A program made the translations under genes and the position numbers. Of a DNA stretch of 64,000 nt, positions 46,838-56,156 are shown in pieces. How positions within the stretch are numbered: position 1 is the first letter of the stretch; the number at the start of each line of letters is the position of its first letter. Origin of the DNA: Gemmatimonadota bacterium (lineage in GTDB: Bacteria; JAAXHH01); NCBI GenBank assembly GCA_009837395.1, contig VXTP01000046.1:1-64000 (forward strand), in the 5' to 3' direction. Below the pieces are notes generated by a model. It saw nothing but the letters and a program-made list of their open reading frames with translations. It was not told where the DNA came from and ran no database searches.

Positions 46838-46907
46838 TCACCCTGTTGCATACGGTTTGCAAAGGCGGCGGATTCCCCTGCTTTCGGGATGACCGGGCGG
46901 TTTCTAT

Positions 46908-48725
46908 ATGTCGACGGAACACATTCGCAACTTCTCCATCATCGCGCATATCGATCACGGCAAATCGACGCTGGCGGATCGACTGCTGGAGATGACGGGC
47001 ACCGTGTCTCCCCTGAAAATGCGCGCCCAGATGCTCGATAATCTCGACCTGGAGCGGGAGCGGGGCATCACGATCAAGGCCCACGCGATCCGCATGTCCT
47101 ACGATGCGCCGGACGGACGGTCTTTTGCGTTGAATCTGATCGATACCCCCGGTCACGTCGATTTTTCCTACGAGGTTTCCCGGAGCCTCGCGGCCTGTGA
47201 AGGCGCGCTTCTGATCGTGGACGCCGTACAGGGCATCGAGGCGCAGACGATCAGCAATCTGTACCTGGCCCTGGAGAACGACCTGACCATCATCCCGGTC
47301 GTCAACAAGATCGATCTGCCCAACGCGCGGGTCGACGTCGTGACGGGCCAGATCGTGGATCTGCTGGGCGTCGACCCCGATGATATCGTACTGACCAGTG
47401 CGAGGGACGGTATCGGGGTCGAAGCGGTGCTGGAGGCCATCCTGGACCGTATCCCGCCCCCGGAACCCGATGACGGTCCCTTGCGCGCCCTCATCTTCGA
47501 TTCGATCTTCGATCAATACAGGGGCGCGGTGCCCTACGTACGCGTCGTGAGCGGCGAAATAAAGCCGGGCATGCAAATCAGGATGTGCTCCAATGACAAG
47601 CAGTTCGAAGTCGCCGAGACCGGGGTGCTCCGTTTCGACAAGGCCCCCGTGGACGCGCTCACGGCCGGGGAGGTCGGCTATCTGATCGGGAACATCCGCA
47701 ACGTGGCCGACGCCAGCGTGGGCGACACGGTCACCGACGCCGCCCGGCCCTGTGACGAACCACTGCCCGGGTACCGGGAGGCCAAGTCCATGGTGTTCAG
47801 CGGGCTCTACCCGGCGACTTCGGAAGATTACGAACCGCTGAAGGAAGCCCTCGAGAAGTACCAGTTGAACGACGCCGCCCTGGTGTATGAACCCGAGACT
47901 TCGGTGGCCCTGGGATTCGGCTTTCGCTGCGGATTCCTCGGACTGCTCCACATGGAAGTCGTGCAGGAGCGGCTCGAACGGGAATACGGGCTCACGATCC
48001 TGGCCACCATGCCGAGCGTGGAGTACCGGATCACGACCACCGCCGGCGAAGTGCTCATGGTGGACAACCCGGCCGACATGCCTGAAGCCTCGTACATCGA
48101 CGCCGTGGAGGAGCCGTTTATCCAGGCCCAGATCGTCGTCCCGCACGACTACATCGGAAATATCATGAAACTGACCCGGGACCGGCGGGGCGTCTACAAG
48201 GCCATGGAATACCTCGACCCGACCCGGGTCGCCCTGCAGTACGAACTGCCGCTGTCGGAGATCGTCTTCGACTTCTACGACCGGTTGAAATCGATCAGCC
48301 GCGGATACGCTTCCTTCGACTACGACTTCCTGGAATACCGCACCTCGCCCCTGGTCAGGCTGAACCTGCTGCTCAACGGCGACCTGGTGGATGCCCTGTC
48401 GATCATCATCCACAAGGACAAGGCCTACGAGTGGGGCCGCGAGCTGTGCCAGCGGCTGCGCAAGATCATACCGCGGCAGATGTTCGAGGTCGCCGTCCAG
48501 GCCGCCATCGGCGGCCGCGTCATCGCGCGGGAGTCGATCCGTCCCCTGCGCAAGAACGTCACGGCCAAATGCTACGGTGGTGACATCACCCGGAAGCGCA
48601 AGCTTCTGGAACGGCAGAAGGAGGGCAAGCGGCGCATGAAGCAGGTGGGCAACGTCGAAGTGCCGCAGGAAGCCTTCCTGGCGGTACTGGATATACGGGG
48701 CGAAGGCGCGGCCGTGGGAGGCTGA
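46908..48725 (+). CDS. lepA: Elongation factor 4 (LepA)
   Basis: 605 aa, standard. [16 protein letters not shown] is the G1 P-loop, RERGITIK the G2 region, [14 protein letters not shown] the G3, and NKIDLPNA the G4. The LepA-specific C-terminal domain includes DILGEGAAV-type ending ([12 protein letters not shown]). It back-translocates stalled ribosomes. It heads an operon with lepB, as in many bacteria. Confidence 0.97.
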   Translation: MSTEHIRNFSIIAHIDHGKSTLADRLLEMTGTVSPLKMRAQMLDNLDLERERGITIKAHAIRMSYDAPDGRSFALNLIDTPGHVDFSYEVSRSLAACEGALLIVDAVQGIEAQTISNLYLALENDLTIIPVVNKIDLPNARVDVVTGQIVDLLGVDPDDIVLTSARDGIGVEAVLEAILDRIPPPEPDDGPLRALIFDSIFDQYRGAVPYVRVVSGEIKPGMQIRMCSNDKQFEVAETGVLRFDKAPVDALTAGEVGYLIGNIRNVADASVGDTVTDAARPCDEPLPGYREAKSMVFSGLYPATSEDYEPLKEALEKYQLNDAALVYEPETSVALGFGFRCGFLGLLHMEVVQERLEREYGLTILATMPSVEYRITTTAGEVLMVDNPADMPEASYIDAVEEPFIQAQIVVPHDYIGNIMKLTRDRRGVYKAMEYLDPTRVALQYELPLSEIVFDFYDRLKSISRGYASFDYDFLEYRTSPLVRLNLLLNGDLVDALSIIIHKDKAYEWGRELCQRLRKIIPRQMFEVAVQAAIGGRVIARESIRPLRKNVTAKCYGGDITRKRKLLERQKEGKRRMKQVGNVEVPQEAFLAVLDIRGEGAAVGG

Positions 48726-48809
48726 ACATCCGGACCGGGATGTCCGGACCAGGTCCGGGCGGGTGGCACAGTCCGGGCCGGTGGCGCGGTCCCTGGAGGA
48801 TTCGAACTC

Positions 48810-49517
48810 TTGGCAAGAAACAAGTCGCTTCTCAGAGAGTACGTGGAAATCCTGCTGTTCACCGTACTGCTCTTCCTCTTCATACGGGCGGAGGTCGTCC
48901 AGGCGTTTCGCATACCGTCGGAGTCCATGGAAGCCACCCTCCAGGTGGGAGACTTCCTGCTGGTCAACAAGTTCATCTACGGTCCCGGTATTCCTTTTAC
49001 CGATATACGCATGCCCGCCTGGCGTGATCCCGAACCCGGCGATATCCTGGTGTTTCCCTATCCCCGCAACCCGGCGCAGATGTTCATCAAGCGATGCATC
49101 GCCGTCTCCGGCCAGAAGGTGGAAATCCGGGACAAGCGCGTATACGTGGACGACGTGATGGTGGAGAATCCGCCGCAGGTCAAGTTCGATGACCCGTCGG
49201 TCAGGGCGGCGACCCGAAGCACGAGGGACAACTGGGGTCCCAAGATCGTCCCCGCGGACGCCCTGTTCGTCATGGGGGACAACCGGGACTACAGTTCCGA
49301 CAGCAGGTACTGGGGATTCGTGGACCGGGAGGACGTGGTGGGCAACGCCTTCATCATCTACTGGTCCTGGGAACGCCACCGCGAGGACCCCGAACTGGTG
49401 TGGCAGTCGTCCAGGCCCCTGGAGAGCGTCGCCTCGCTGGTCTACGTACTGGGGTACAACATCGTGCATGTTCCGTGGCGGGTCCGCTGGAACCGCATCG
49501 GAAGAATCGTCATGTAG
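48810..49517 (+). CDS. lepB: Signal peptidase I
   Basis: 235 aa, TTG start with TGGAGGA upstream. An N-terminal membrane helix (EILLFTVLLFLFIRAEVV) is followed by FRIPSESMEATLQVGDFLLVNKF with the catalytic Ser, and MFIKRCIAVSGQKVEI with the catalytic Lys; VMGDNRDYSSDSRYWGFV is the box E region. It cleaves Sec/Tat signal peptides at the periplasmic face. A GC-rich repeat spacer separates it from lepA. Confidence 0.95.
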   Translation: MARNKSLLREYVEILLFTVLLFLFIRAEVVQAFRIPSESMEATLQVGDFLLVNKFIYGPGIPFTDIRMPAWRDPEPGDILVFPYPRNPAQMFIKRCIAVSGQKVEIRDKRVYVDDVMVENPPQVKFDDPSVRAATRSTRDNWGPKIVPADALFVMGDNRDYSSDSRYWGFVDREDVVGNAFIIYWSWERHREDPELVWQSSRPLESVASLVYVLGYNIVHVPWRVRWNRIGRIVM

Positions 49518-49555
49518 ATCGGGGCGCAATCACAGCAGATAGGGGCGCAAACCCA

Positions 49556-50689
49556 TTGGCCGGCCTCTACGTTCATATTCCCTTCTGCAGCCACGCCTGT
49601 CCATACTGCGATTTCTCCTTTGAATTGCTCAAAGGCGGCCGGGTGGACGAGCTGCTGGCCGCCCTGGACACCGAGGCGGAGCGGCGCGGCCGCGAATCGC
49701 CCTGGACCGACGGCGTCTTCGAGACCGTCTTCCTGGGGGGCGGCACACCCACCTGCCTCACGGACCGCCAGCTGGACCGCGTCTTCCGTACGATCCATGA
49801 GCGGTTCCGGGTCGCCCCCCATGCCGAGATCACGGTGGAAGCGAACCCGGAAACGGTCACCATCCCCAAGCTGAAACGGCTACGCGGACTCGGTGTCGAC
49901 CGGATCTCCATCGGCGTCCAATCCTTCTCCCGCGACATCCTGCTGAAACTGGGGCGTCGTCACACGGCGGACCGGGCCGAAAAGGCGTTTGCGTCCGCCA
50001 GGGAAGCCGGTTTCCGGAACGTCAATCTCGATCTCATGTTCGGCGTGCCCGGCCAGTCGGCGGCGGACTGGGCGGATACGCTGGAACGGGCGGTTGCGCT
50101 GGACCCCGAGCATCTTTCGGTCTACGGCCTGACGATCGAGCCGGGAACGGAATACGCCCGGCTGGCGGAACAGGGCGCGCTGGACCTGCCGGACGAAGGG
50201 CGGCACACGGACCTGTATTTCCAGGCCCTGGACCGGCTTTCCGACGCCGGTTTCCGGCAGTATGAGATCTCCAATCTGGCGAAACCGGGTTTTGCATGCA
50301 GGCACAACGTATCCTGCTGGAAGGGCGGCGATTACCTGGGACTGGGGCCGTCGGCCCACACGCGCATGGACGGACGGAGACTCGCCAATGCGCGCGGCCT
50401 CGCCGACTACCTGCATGCCATGGATGAACGGGGAGAAGCCACCGACATGGATGAAACGCTTTCGGTGGACGAACGTATACACGAGTATATCCTGCTGAGC
50501 CTGAGATCCGTGGATGGCCTGGACACCCGGGTGTTTCGAGACCGCTACGGGGACGACGCCATGGACGAACGGGACCCGGCCATCCATGCCCTGTCCGGCG
50601 AGGGGTTCCTCGCGAAACGCGGATCGCGGCTCTGCCTGACCCGGAAAGGACTGGCCCTGGCCGACAGCGTCTGTGAATATTTCATGTAG
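49556..50689 (+). CDS. hemW: HemW-type radical SAM protein
   Basis: 377 aa from the TTG at 49556 (MAGLYVHIPFCSHACPYCDF), normal for HemW; the track extends into lepB. CSHACPYC is the CxxxCxxC cluster motif; LGGGTPT, ISIGVQSF and NLDLMFGVPGQ are radical SAM family elements; CRHNVSCWKGGDYLGLGPSAHT is the HemW hallmark. It is probably a heme chaperone rather than true coproporphyrinogen oxidase (HemN). Confidence 0.92.
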   Translation: MAGLYVHIPFCSHACPYCDFSFELLKGGRVDELLAALDTEAERRGRESPWTDGVFETVFLGGGTPTCLTDRQLDRVFRTIHERFRVAPHAEITVEANPETVTIPKLKRLRGLGVDRISIGVQSFSRDILLKLGRRHTADRAEKAFASAREAGFRNVNLDLMFGVPGQSAADWADTLERAVALDPEHLSVYGLTIEPGTEYARLAEQGALDLPDEGRHTDLYFQALDRLSDAGFRQYEISNLAKPGFACRHNVSCWKGGDYLGLGPSAHTRMDGRRLANARGLADYLHAMDERGEATDMDETLSVDERIHEYILLSLRSVDGLDTRVFRDRYGDDAMDERDPAIHALSGEGFLAKRGSRLCLTRKGLALADSVCEYFM

Positions 50690-50712
50690 GCCATGCAGAA
50701 AGTGAAAACGGC

Positions 50713-51801
50713 ATGAAGAAGATCAGAGTGGGTATCCTGTGCGGGGGCCGGTCGGCGGAACACCAGGTCTCGTTGCAGTCGGCCCGGAATATCGTCGACG
50801 CCATCGACCGGGACCGGTACGAGGTCGTGCTGATCGGCATCGACCGTACCGGGCAGTGGCACCTGGGCGACTCGGCGGGATTCCTGCTCAACGCACACGA
50901 TCCGAAGCAGATCGCCCTGAACCGCCTGAGCGAGACGGTGACCCTCGCTCCCGGGGCACCCAGCGACCCGGTGACCACCACGACGACGCACCGCCCGGCC
51001 GGAAACATCGACGTCATTTTCCCCGTGCTTCACGGCCCCTTCGGCGAGGACGGCACGGTACAGGGCCTGCTCAAGCTGGCCAATCTGCCCTTTGTCGGTT
51101 CAGGTGTCCTGGGATCGGCGGTGTCCATGGACAAGGACGTGATGAAGCGCCTGCTGCGGGATGCGGGTATCGCCATCGCCGAATTCATGGCCTTCGTATC
51201 CTCCGAGCGTAACCGGATCTCCTTCGATGAAGTACGGGGTCGGCTGGGCATGCCCTGTTTCATCAAGCCCGCCAACCTGGGTTCCTCCGTCGGCATCACC
51301 AAGGCCCATGATGCCCGTGAATTCGAAGCGGGCGTGCGGGAAGCGTTCCGGCACGACCGGAAGATCCTGGTGGAAGAGTGCGTAAGCGGCCGCGAGATCG
51401 AATGCGCCGTGCTGGGGAATGCCCGGCCCGAAGCATCCGGCCTGGGCGAGGTACGGCCCACCCATGAGTTCTATTCTTACGAGGCGAAGTACATCGACGA
51501 GCACGGCGCCGAACTGGATATTCCGGCCAGATTGCCGCCGGAATTGACGGAGGAGATCCGCGCGACCGCCGTAAAGGCCCACAGGGTGTTGGCCTGCGAA
51601 GGCATGTCCCGGGTGGACTTTTTCCTGAAGGAGGACGGCGAAGTCCTGGTCAACGAGCTCAATACCATTCCCGGGTTCACCCGGATCAGCATGTTTCCCA
51701 AGCTGTGGGAAGTCGCTGGCGTTTCCTACGCCGACCTGATCGACCGCCTGATCCAGCTCGCGCTGGAGCGGTTCGATGAAGAGGAATCGCTCGAAACGTA
51801 G
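50713..51801 (+). CDS. ddl: D-alanine--D-alanine ligase
   Basis: 362 aa. VGILCGGRSAEHQVSLQSARNI is the N-terminal motif; FPVLHGPFGEDGTVQGLL, KPANLGSSVGITKA, SGREIECAVLG and LVNELNTIPGFT are ATP-grasp and Mg-binding motifs with the catalytic Ser in SSVG. It makes the D-Ala-D-Ala dipeptide of peptidoglycan. It is the last gene of the lepA operon; a terminator-like hairpin follows about 110 bp later. Confidence 0.95.
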   Translation: MKKIRVGILCGGRSAEHQVSLQSARNIVDAIDRDRYEVVLIGIDRTGQWHLGDSAGFLLNAHDPKQIALNRLSETVTLAPGAPSDPVTTTTTHRPAGNIDVIFPVLHGPFGEDGTVQGLLKLANLPFVGSGVLGSAVSMDKDVMKRLLRDAGIAIAEFMAFVSSERNRISFDEVRGRLGMPCFIKPANLGSSVGITKAHDAREFEAGVREAFRHDRKILVEECVSGREIECAVLGNARPEASGLGEVRPTHEFYSYEAKYIDEHGAELDIPARLPPELTEEIRATAVKAHRVLACEGMSRVDFFLKEDGEVLVNELNTIPGFTRISMFPKLWEVAGVSYADLIDRLIQLALERFDEEESLET

Positions 51802-51911
51802 CCGGAGCGCAGGAGGTTCGGTCCGGCCGTACCTCGCTGCGCCTGGTCGCGCCTGGCTGCGCCTGGCCGCGCCTGGTGTATGGTTGTTTCACATACTTTT
51901 TTATATTGTCA

Positions 51912-51948
51912 ATGTTGATTGAAATAAAAATCAACATAAGTTTTTTTT
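51912..51948 (+). terminator. Terminator-like hairpin downstream of ddl
   Basis: ATGTTGATT (51912-51920), loop GAAATAAA, AATCAACAT (51929-51937), then AAG and eight T. The stem is perfect but AT-rich. Confidence 0.6.
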
Positions 51949-52038
51949 GGGACATACCCCGGGCCCAACATCATGGTAACGTATGTGGTCCTGGTCGTGG
52001 TCGGCGCAGGCGCAGGCGTAATCCGGCCCGGAATTCGC

Positions 52039-52068
52039 TTGACATGGCGCCGGCCGCCGGGTTAAAAT
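52039..52068 (+). promoter_or_regulatory. tRNA-Gly promoter
   Basis: TTGACA (52039-52044), 18 bp, TAAAAT (52063-52068), about 37 bp upstream of the mature tRNA 5' end. Confidence 0.7.
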
Positions 52069-52105
52069 ACCCTGTGCAGCGGTCGTCTTCGGTCCTGCCC
52101 ATCCC

Positions 52106-52178
52106 GCGGGAATAGCTCAGTTGGCAGAGCATCAGCTTCCCAAGCTGAGGGTCGCGGGTTCGAGCCCCGTTTCCCGCC
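52106..52178 (+). tRNA. tRNA-Gly (anticodon CCC)
   Basis: Acceptor GCGGGAA (52106-52112) pairs with TTCCCGC (52171-52177). The D-arm AGCTCAGTTGGCAGAGC, anticodon arm TCAGC-TTCCCAA-GCTGA with anticodon CCC at 52139-52141, and T-arm GCGGG-TTCGAGC-CCCGT are all standard. CCA is not encoded. It reads GGG codons, fitting a high-GC genome. Confidence 0.95.
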
Positions 52179-52183
52179 TGGCT

Positions 52184-52217
52184 GCCCTGTGGCGTTCCGG
52201 TCCACAGGGCGTTTTAT
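52184..52217 (+). terminator. Rho-independent terminator after tRNA-Gly
   Basis: GCCCTGTGG (52184-52192), loop CGTTCCGGT, CCACAGGGC (52202-52210), then GTTTTAT. It lies 5 bp after the tRNA. The track start of the next ORF falls inside this hairpin and is therefore rejected. Confidence 0.85.
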
Positions 52218-52233
52218 TGTGAGGGAGGTTCCT

Positions 52234-52857
52234 GTGAGCAGAACGGCGGCAAGCTTGGCTGGCCTCGGACTGGTCATAGCGGCCCTGGGGTTCGCGGGGT
52301 GCGGCGCGAAGACCATGCAGTATTCCGGTTCGCTCGATACGCCCGAGGCCGAATACGCGAAGGCGCTGAGCCTGCTGGAATCGGGCGCCCATGACGAGGC
52401 GGAAGCGGCATTGCGCAGGACGATGCAGCTCGATGACGGCTACGCGCCGGCCTACGTGGGGATGAGCCGCCTGCTCCTTGAGCGGGGAGAAGTCAAGGAG
52501 GCGATCCGGTACGTGCACATGGCCAGGATCAGGGACGTGGACTACGTGCCCTGCTGGCTGATGGCCGCCCGACTTTATGACGCCGCCGGCCAGTACGAAG
52601 CGGCGGTGGCCGAATTCCGGGAGGCAATTACCAGGGACAAAGACCGTTTGTGGGCGGTGGAAAGTTATTTCGACCTGGCCCGCAGCCTGGAGAAGCTGGA
52701 CAGGCTGGAAGAGGCCCACGACGCCTACATGGAGGTGATCACCCTGGACCCTCTCCATCTCGAGGCCCGTTCCTCGGTGACACGCATCTGGAAGACCCTG
52801 GGCCCTGAATTCCTGATGCGCCTGCGCTACGAGAACCGGGACATCATCCTTCCTTGA
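52234..52857 (+). CDS. TPR-repeat lipoprotein
   Basis: 207 aa from the GTG at 52234 with GAGGGAGG 5 bp upstream. The signal ends LGLVIAALGFAGC (lipobox). Several TPR units follow (YAKALSLLESGAHDEAEAALRRTMQLD, YVGMSRLLLERGEVKEAIRYVH, ARLYDAAGQYEAAVAEFREAI, FDLARSLEKLDRLEEAHDAYMEVI). It is probably an outer-membrane scaffold lipoprotein. Its 3' end overlaps the convergent isomerase gene by 14 bp. Confidence 0.8.
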   Translation: MSRTAASLAGLGLVIAALGFAGCGAKTMQYSGSLDTPEAEYAKALSLLESGAHDEAEAALRRTMQLDDGYAPAYVGMSRLLLERGEVKEAIRYVHMARIRDVDYVPCWLMAARLYDAAGQYEAAVAEFREAITRDKDRLWAVESYFDLARSLEKLDRLEEAHDAYMEVITLDPLHLEARSSVTRIWKTLGPEFLMRLRYENRDIILP

Positions 52858-53656
52858 TGAGGTCCTGGATAAACTGGACGGACCGCGCCAGCGTCTCCCT
52901 TCTCTCCGTTTCACTGTCCCCGGTGATGCCGCATTCATAGGCCAGGTATCCGTCGAAACCGATGTCCCTGAGGGCGGACAGCCCCGCCTTCCAGTCGATG
53001 TCTCCGGAGCCCGGTTCCTGGCGGGTGTTGTCGGCCATGTGCACGTGGCCCACGTAACGGCGTCCGATGCGCCTGAGCGTGGCCGGCGTGTCCGTCTCCT
53101 CGATGTGCATGTGGAAGAAGTCGCACAGCAGGCTGGCTGACGGCGGATCGCCGGCCCGTTGAATGATCTCGATGCCCCGCTCCTGCTGCCTGAGCAGGTG
53201 CTCCTCGTAGCGGTTCAACGGTTCCAGCAATACCTTCGTCTGCTGCTCTGCGGCGAATGCGGCCAGGTCCCGAACGATCTCCGTCAGCAGCTGCATTTCC
53301 AGGGTGACGGCGTCGGCCAGCGGCGTGAGGTCGGGGAGGCGCGGCGGCCCGAATATGGGCGGCAGGATGAGACCGACGGCGCCGAAATGCCCGCACACCT
53401 GCAGGTTCTCCTTCGCCTCGGCAATGCTGTGGTTCCGCTTGTCGGCGTCCGGGTCCAGGAAGTCGAAGGTGCCCTGGCCGCAGAGCGAAACGAGCCGGAT
53501 GGCGCGGTTCCGCAGCGCGGATTCCAGTTCGTCGATCCGCCGGGCCGGACCCCTTCCGGAGACCTCGAGGCCTTCGACGTTCAATGACTCGGCGAAATCC
53601 AGTTTCTCGTCGAGCGTGCCGCCGGGGAGCAGGCTTTCCTGCAGGGCGATTTTCAT
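52844..53656 (-). CDS. Sugar phosphate isomerase/epimerase family protein
   Basis: 270-aa AP-endonuclease-2-type TIM barrel. Metal-site and barrel motifs include NVEGLEVSG, VLLEPLNRYE (Glu), LLCDFFHMHIEE (Asp, His), VGHVHMADNTRQEPGSGDIDW (His) and GYLAYECGI (Glu). It resembles hydroxypyruvate isomerase-like or sugar epimerase enzymes. It is the last gene of an operon with PhyH and IlvD genes (TAATG overlap), suggesting a carbohydrate or organic-acid catabolic route. Confidence 0.85.
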   Translation of the reverse strand: MKIALQESLLPGGTLDEKLDFAESLNVEGLEVSGRGPARRIDELESALRNRAIRLVSLCGQGTFDFLDPDADKRNHSIAEAKENLQVCGHFGAVGLILPPIFGPPRLPDLTPLADAVTLEMQLLTEIVRDLAAFAAEQQTKVLLEPLNRYEEHLLRQQERGIEIIQRAGDPPSASLLCDFFHMHIEETDTPATLRRIGRRYVGHVHMADNTRQEPGSGDIDWKAGLSALRDIGFDGYLAYECGITGDSETERRETLARSVQFIQDLIKEG

Positions 53657-54366
53657 TACTTCTCCTTGGGTTGGGTCGGACTGTGCCGGCCAGGCGTGTC
53701 CATGGGTTTCGAGGTGTTCCAGACCGTGGATGTATCGGGCACATCCGCGTTCCGGTAGGTGGGGATGAAGGACCAGCGCTCCCGGCCGGACCGGTTCGGA
53801 TGGGAACTGTGCAGCAGCCGGTCGTGGAACACCAGCACGTCCCCCTGTTTCATTTCCACGTCGATGATGGTTTCGCCCTCGAGCTCATCGTCCGAGACGC
53901 GGTTGGTGAATCCCCTGGCGTCCCGTACGGACGCATGATCCCGCTTCCGGCGGTGGGAGCCGGGAATGACCCGCAGGCAGCCGTTTTCCGTGGTCGCGTC
54001 TTCGAGCGCGATCCAGGCGGACCACTTGGTCGCGCCGCCCCAGTACGCCTGGTCCTGGTGCCACGGCGAAGCGAAGTGGACCGACGGGGACTTGAACACG
54101 GGCTTCGCGCTGAGGAACTCGATACGCGGGCCGATCAGCGGCCGCAGGATGGCCGCCATTCGGAGGTCGCGGGAAACCGACGCGAAGCGGACCGGGATGT
54201 TGTCGCACATCCACACGTGAACGCCCGACGGCCCCGAGGTGCTTTCCACCAGCTCCTTCGCCGCGGTCTTGCAGGCCGCCATTTCCTCCGCCGTGAAAAC
54301 GGATTCGACGAGGAGGAAACCGTTCGCCGCGAAGGATAAAGGAGCCCCGTCCGGCACCTTGAGCAT
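53656..54366 (-). CDS. Phytanoyl-CoA dioxygenase (PhyH) family protein
   Basis: 236 aa. Fe(II)/2-oxoglutarate dioxygenase fold: WHQDQAYWG holds the His-x-Asp iron ligands, ENGCLRVIPGSHRR the core strand, and HDRLLHSSHPNRSGRERW the distal His and 2-oxoglutarate Arg. It hydroxylates an unknown substrate. It sits between the dehydratase and the isomerase, so it may act on the same compound. Confidence 0.85.
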   Translation of the reverse strand: MLKVPDGAPLSFAANGFLLVESVFTAEEMAACKTAAKELVESTSGPSGVHVWMCDNIPVRFASVSRDLRMAAILRPLIGPRIEFLSAKPVFKSPSVHFASPWHQDQAYWGGATKWSAWIALEDATTENGCLRVIPGSHRRKRDHASVRDARGFTNRVSDDELEGETIIDVEMKQGDVLVFHDRLLHSSHPNRSGRERWSFIPTYRNADVPDTSTVWNTSKPMDTPGRHSPTQPKEK

Positions 54367-54384
54367 ACCCGCCTCCCTGAAGCG

Positions 54385-56100
54385 CTAGTGTGAGTCCCTG
54401 GCGACCGGCGCGCCGCTTCCGCCGACCAGGAAATCGAAGTCCACGCCACGGTCGGCCTGGAGCACGTGGTCCACGTACAGCCGGCAGTATCCCCGGTCCA
54501 TCGCGGGGTCCGGCGGCGACCAGCGGGCTCGCCTTCGGGCCAGTTCATCCTCGGGCACTTCGAGTTCGAGGCGGCGCTGCCCGACGTCCAGCGCGATCAT
54601 GTCGCCGTCCTGCACGAGGGCCAGCGTGCCGCCCGCGGCGGCTTCCGGCGCCGTGTGAAGCACGACGGTGCCGAAGGCCGTGCCGCTCATGCGCGCGTCG
54701 GATATGCGGACCATGTCCGTGACGCCCCGCTGCAGCAGTTTCGACGGCAGGGGCATGTTCCCCACCTCGGCCATGCCCGGATATCCCTTCGGTCCGCAGT
54801 TCTTCAGCACCAGGACGTCATCGGCTTCCACGTCGAGGTCCGGATCGTCGATGCGATCGTGGAGGTCTTCGATGTTCTCGAACACCACGGCGCGGCCTCG
54901 GTGCCGCATCAGTCCGGGCGACGCCGCCGAGGGCTTGATGATGGCGCCGTCGGGACACAGGTTGCCCCGGAGCACGGCGAGTCCTCCGGTCGGAGTCAAC
55001 GGAGCGTCCAGCGTCCGGATCACGTCCCGGTCGTGACAGGGCGCATCGGCCGTGTTCTCACCGATGGTCCTGCCGTTCACGGTCCGGGCATCTCGATGGA
55101 TCAGGTCGCCCAGTTCGCGGATCACGGTCGGCAATCCACCGGCGTAGTAGAAATCTTCCATCAGATACTTGCCCGACGGCATCAGGTTCACGATGCACGG
55201 GACGTCGCAGCCCAGCTCGTCCCAGTCCTGCAGGGAGAGATCGACGCCGAGGCGGCCCGCGATGGCCAGCAGGTGCACCACCGAGTTGGTGGATCCCCCG
55301 ACGGCCCCGACGACCCGGATGGCGTTCTCCAGGGCCTCGCGCGTGACGATGCGGGACATGCGCAGGTCCTCCCGGACCATCTCCACTACGCGCGCGCCCG
55401 CTTCGTGGGCTAGCTTCATCCGCCGGGCATCGGCCGCGGGGATGGCGGCGTTGCCGGGCATGCCCAGGCCCAGCGCCTCCACGACGCTGGCCATGGTGGA
55501 GGCCGTGCCCATGGTCATGCAGTGGCCCGTGGACCGGTTCATGCAGGATTCCGCTTCGAGGAACTCCTCCTCGCTCATCGTCCCGGCGCGCACCTCGTCG
55601 CTGAACTTGTAGACGTCCGTGCCGGACCCGATATTCCGCCCCCTGAACCGGCCGTTGAGCATGGGCCCGCCCGAGATGGCCAGGGTGGGCAGGTCGCAGC
55701 TCGCCGCGCCCATGAGCAGGGCCGGGGTGGTCTTGTCGCAACCGACGAGCAGGATGACCCCGTCGAGGGGATTGGCCCGGATGGTCTCTTCCACGTCCAT
55801 GCTGACCAGGTTACGGAAGAGCATGGTGGTGGGCCGCATGAGGGGTTCGCCCAGGGACATGACGGGGAATTCGACCGGGAACCCGCCCGCTTCGTAGACG
55901 CCCCGGCGCACCCGCTCCGCGATGGTCCTGAAATGGGCGTTGCACGGCGTCAGTTCCGACCAGGTGTTGCAGATGCCGATGACGGGCCGGCCGTCGAAGA
56001 CGTGGTCCGGAAGCCCCTGGTTCTTCATCCAGCTTCGATGTATGAACCCCACTTTGTCCCTGGGTCCGAACCAGCGGGCGCTGCGAAGAGACGATGACAT
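54385..56100 (-). CDS. IlvD/Edd-family dehydratase (sugar-acid dehydratase type)
   Basis: 571 aa from the ATG at 56100 with AGGAG 5 bp upstream; the track's 626-aa version extends into the neighbouring repeats. GVILLVGCDKTTPALLMGAAS and CMNRSTGHCMTMGTASTMA supply Fe-S cysteines; the N-terminal ARWFGPRDKVGFIHRSWMKNQG and RPVIGICNTWSELTPCNAHF resemble L-arabinonate/D-xylonate dehydratases more than true dihydroxyacid dehydratase. It heads an operon with PhyH and an isomerase, so sugar-acid catabolism is likely. The substrate is not certain. Confidence 0.85.
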   Translation of the reverse strand: MSSSLRSARWFGPRDKVGFIHRSWMKNQGLPDHVFDGRPVIGICNTWSELTPCNAHFRTIAERVRRGVYEAGGFPVEFPVMSLGEPLMRPTTMLFRNLVSMDVEETIRANPLDGVILLVGCDKTTPALLMGAASCDLPTLAISGGPMLNGRFRGRNIGSGTDVYKFSDEVRAGTMSEEEFLEAESCMNRSTGHCMTMGTASTMASVVEALGLGMPGNAAIPAADARRMKLAHEAGARVVEMVREDLRMSRIVTREALENAIRVVGAVGGSTNSVVHLLAIAGRLGVDLSLQDWDELGCDVPCIVNLMPSGKYLMEDFYYAGGLPTVIRELGDLIHRDARTVNGRTIGENTADAPCHDRDVIRTLDAPLTPTGGLAVLRGNLCPDGAIIKPSAASPGLMRHRGRAVVFENIEDLHDRIDDPDLDVEADDVLVLKNCGPKGYPGMAEVGNMPLPSKLLQRGVTDMVRISDARMSGTAFGTVVLHTAPEAAAGGTLALVQDGDMIALDVGQRRLELEVPEDELARRRARWSPPDPAMDRGYCRLYVDHVLQADRGVDFDFLVGGSGAPVARDSH

Positions 56101-56156
56101 GCATGCTCCTGACTTTGATCGGTGGATGGCCTGGACGCCGACCAGGCCGCCTGGAG

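Larger units (their letters stand above)
51802..52105. other. Gene-free spacer between ddl and tRNA-Gly
   Basis: About 300 bp. It begins with short GCGCCTGG(C/T) repeats (GCGCCTGGTCGCGCCTGGCTGCGCCTGGCCGCGCCTGG, about 51839-51876), then an AT-rich terminator-like hairpin, and ends with the tRNA promoter. I see no ORF with a ribosome-binding site. Confidence 0.6.

Noticed and set aside
46833-49529. 898-aa antisense ORF across lepA-lepB
   Set aside because: It is a shadow of real, strongly conserved genes; long antisense frames are expected at high GC, and the protein shows no domain.
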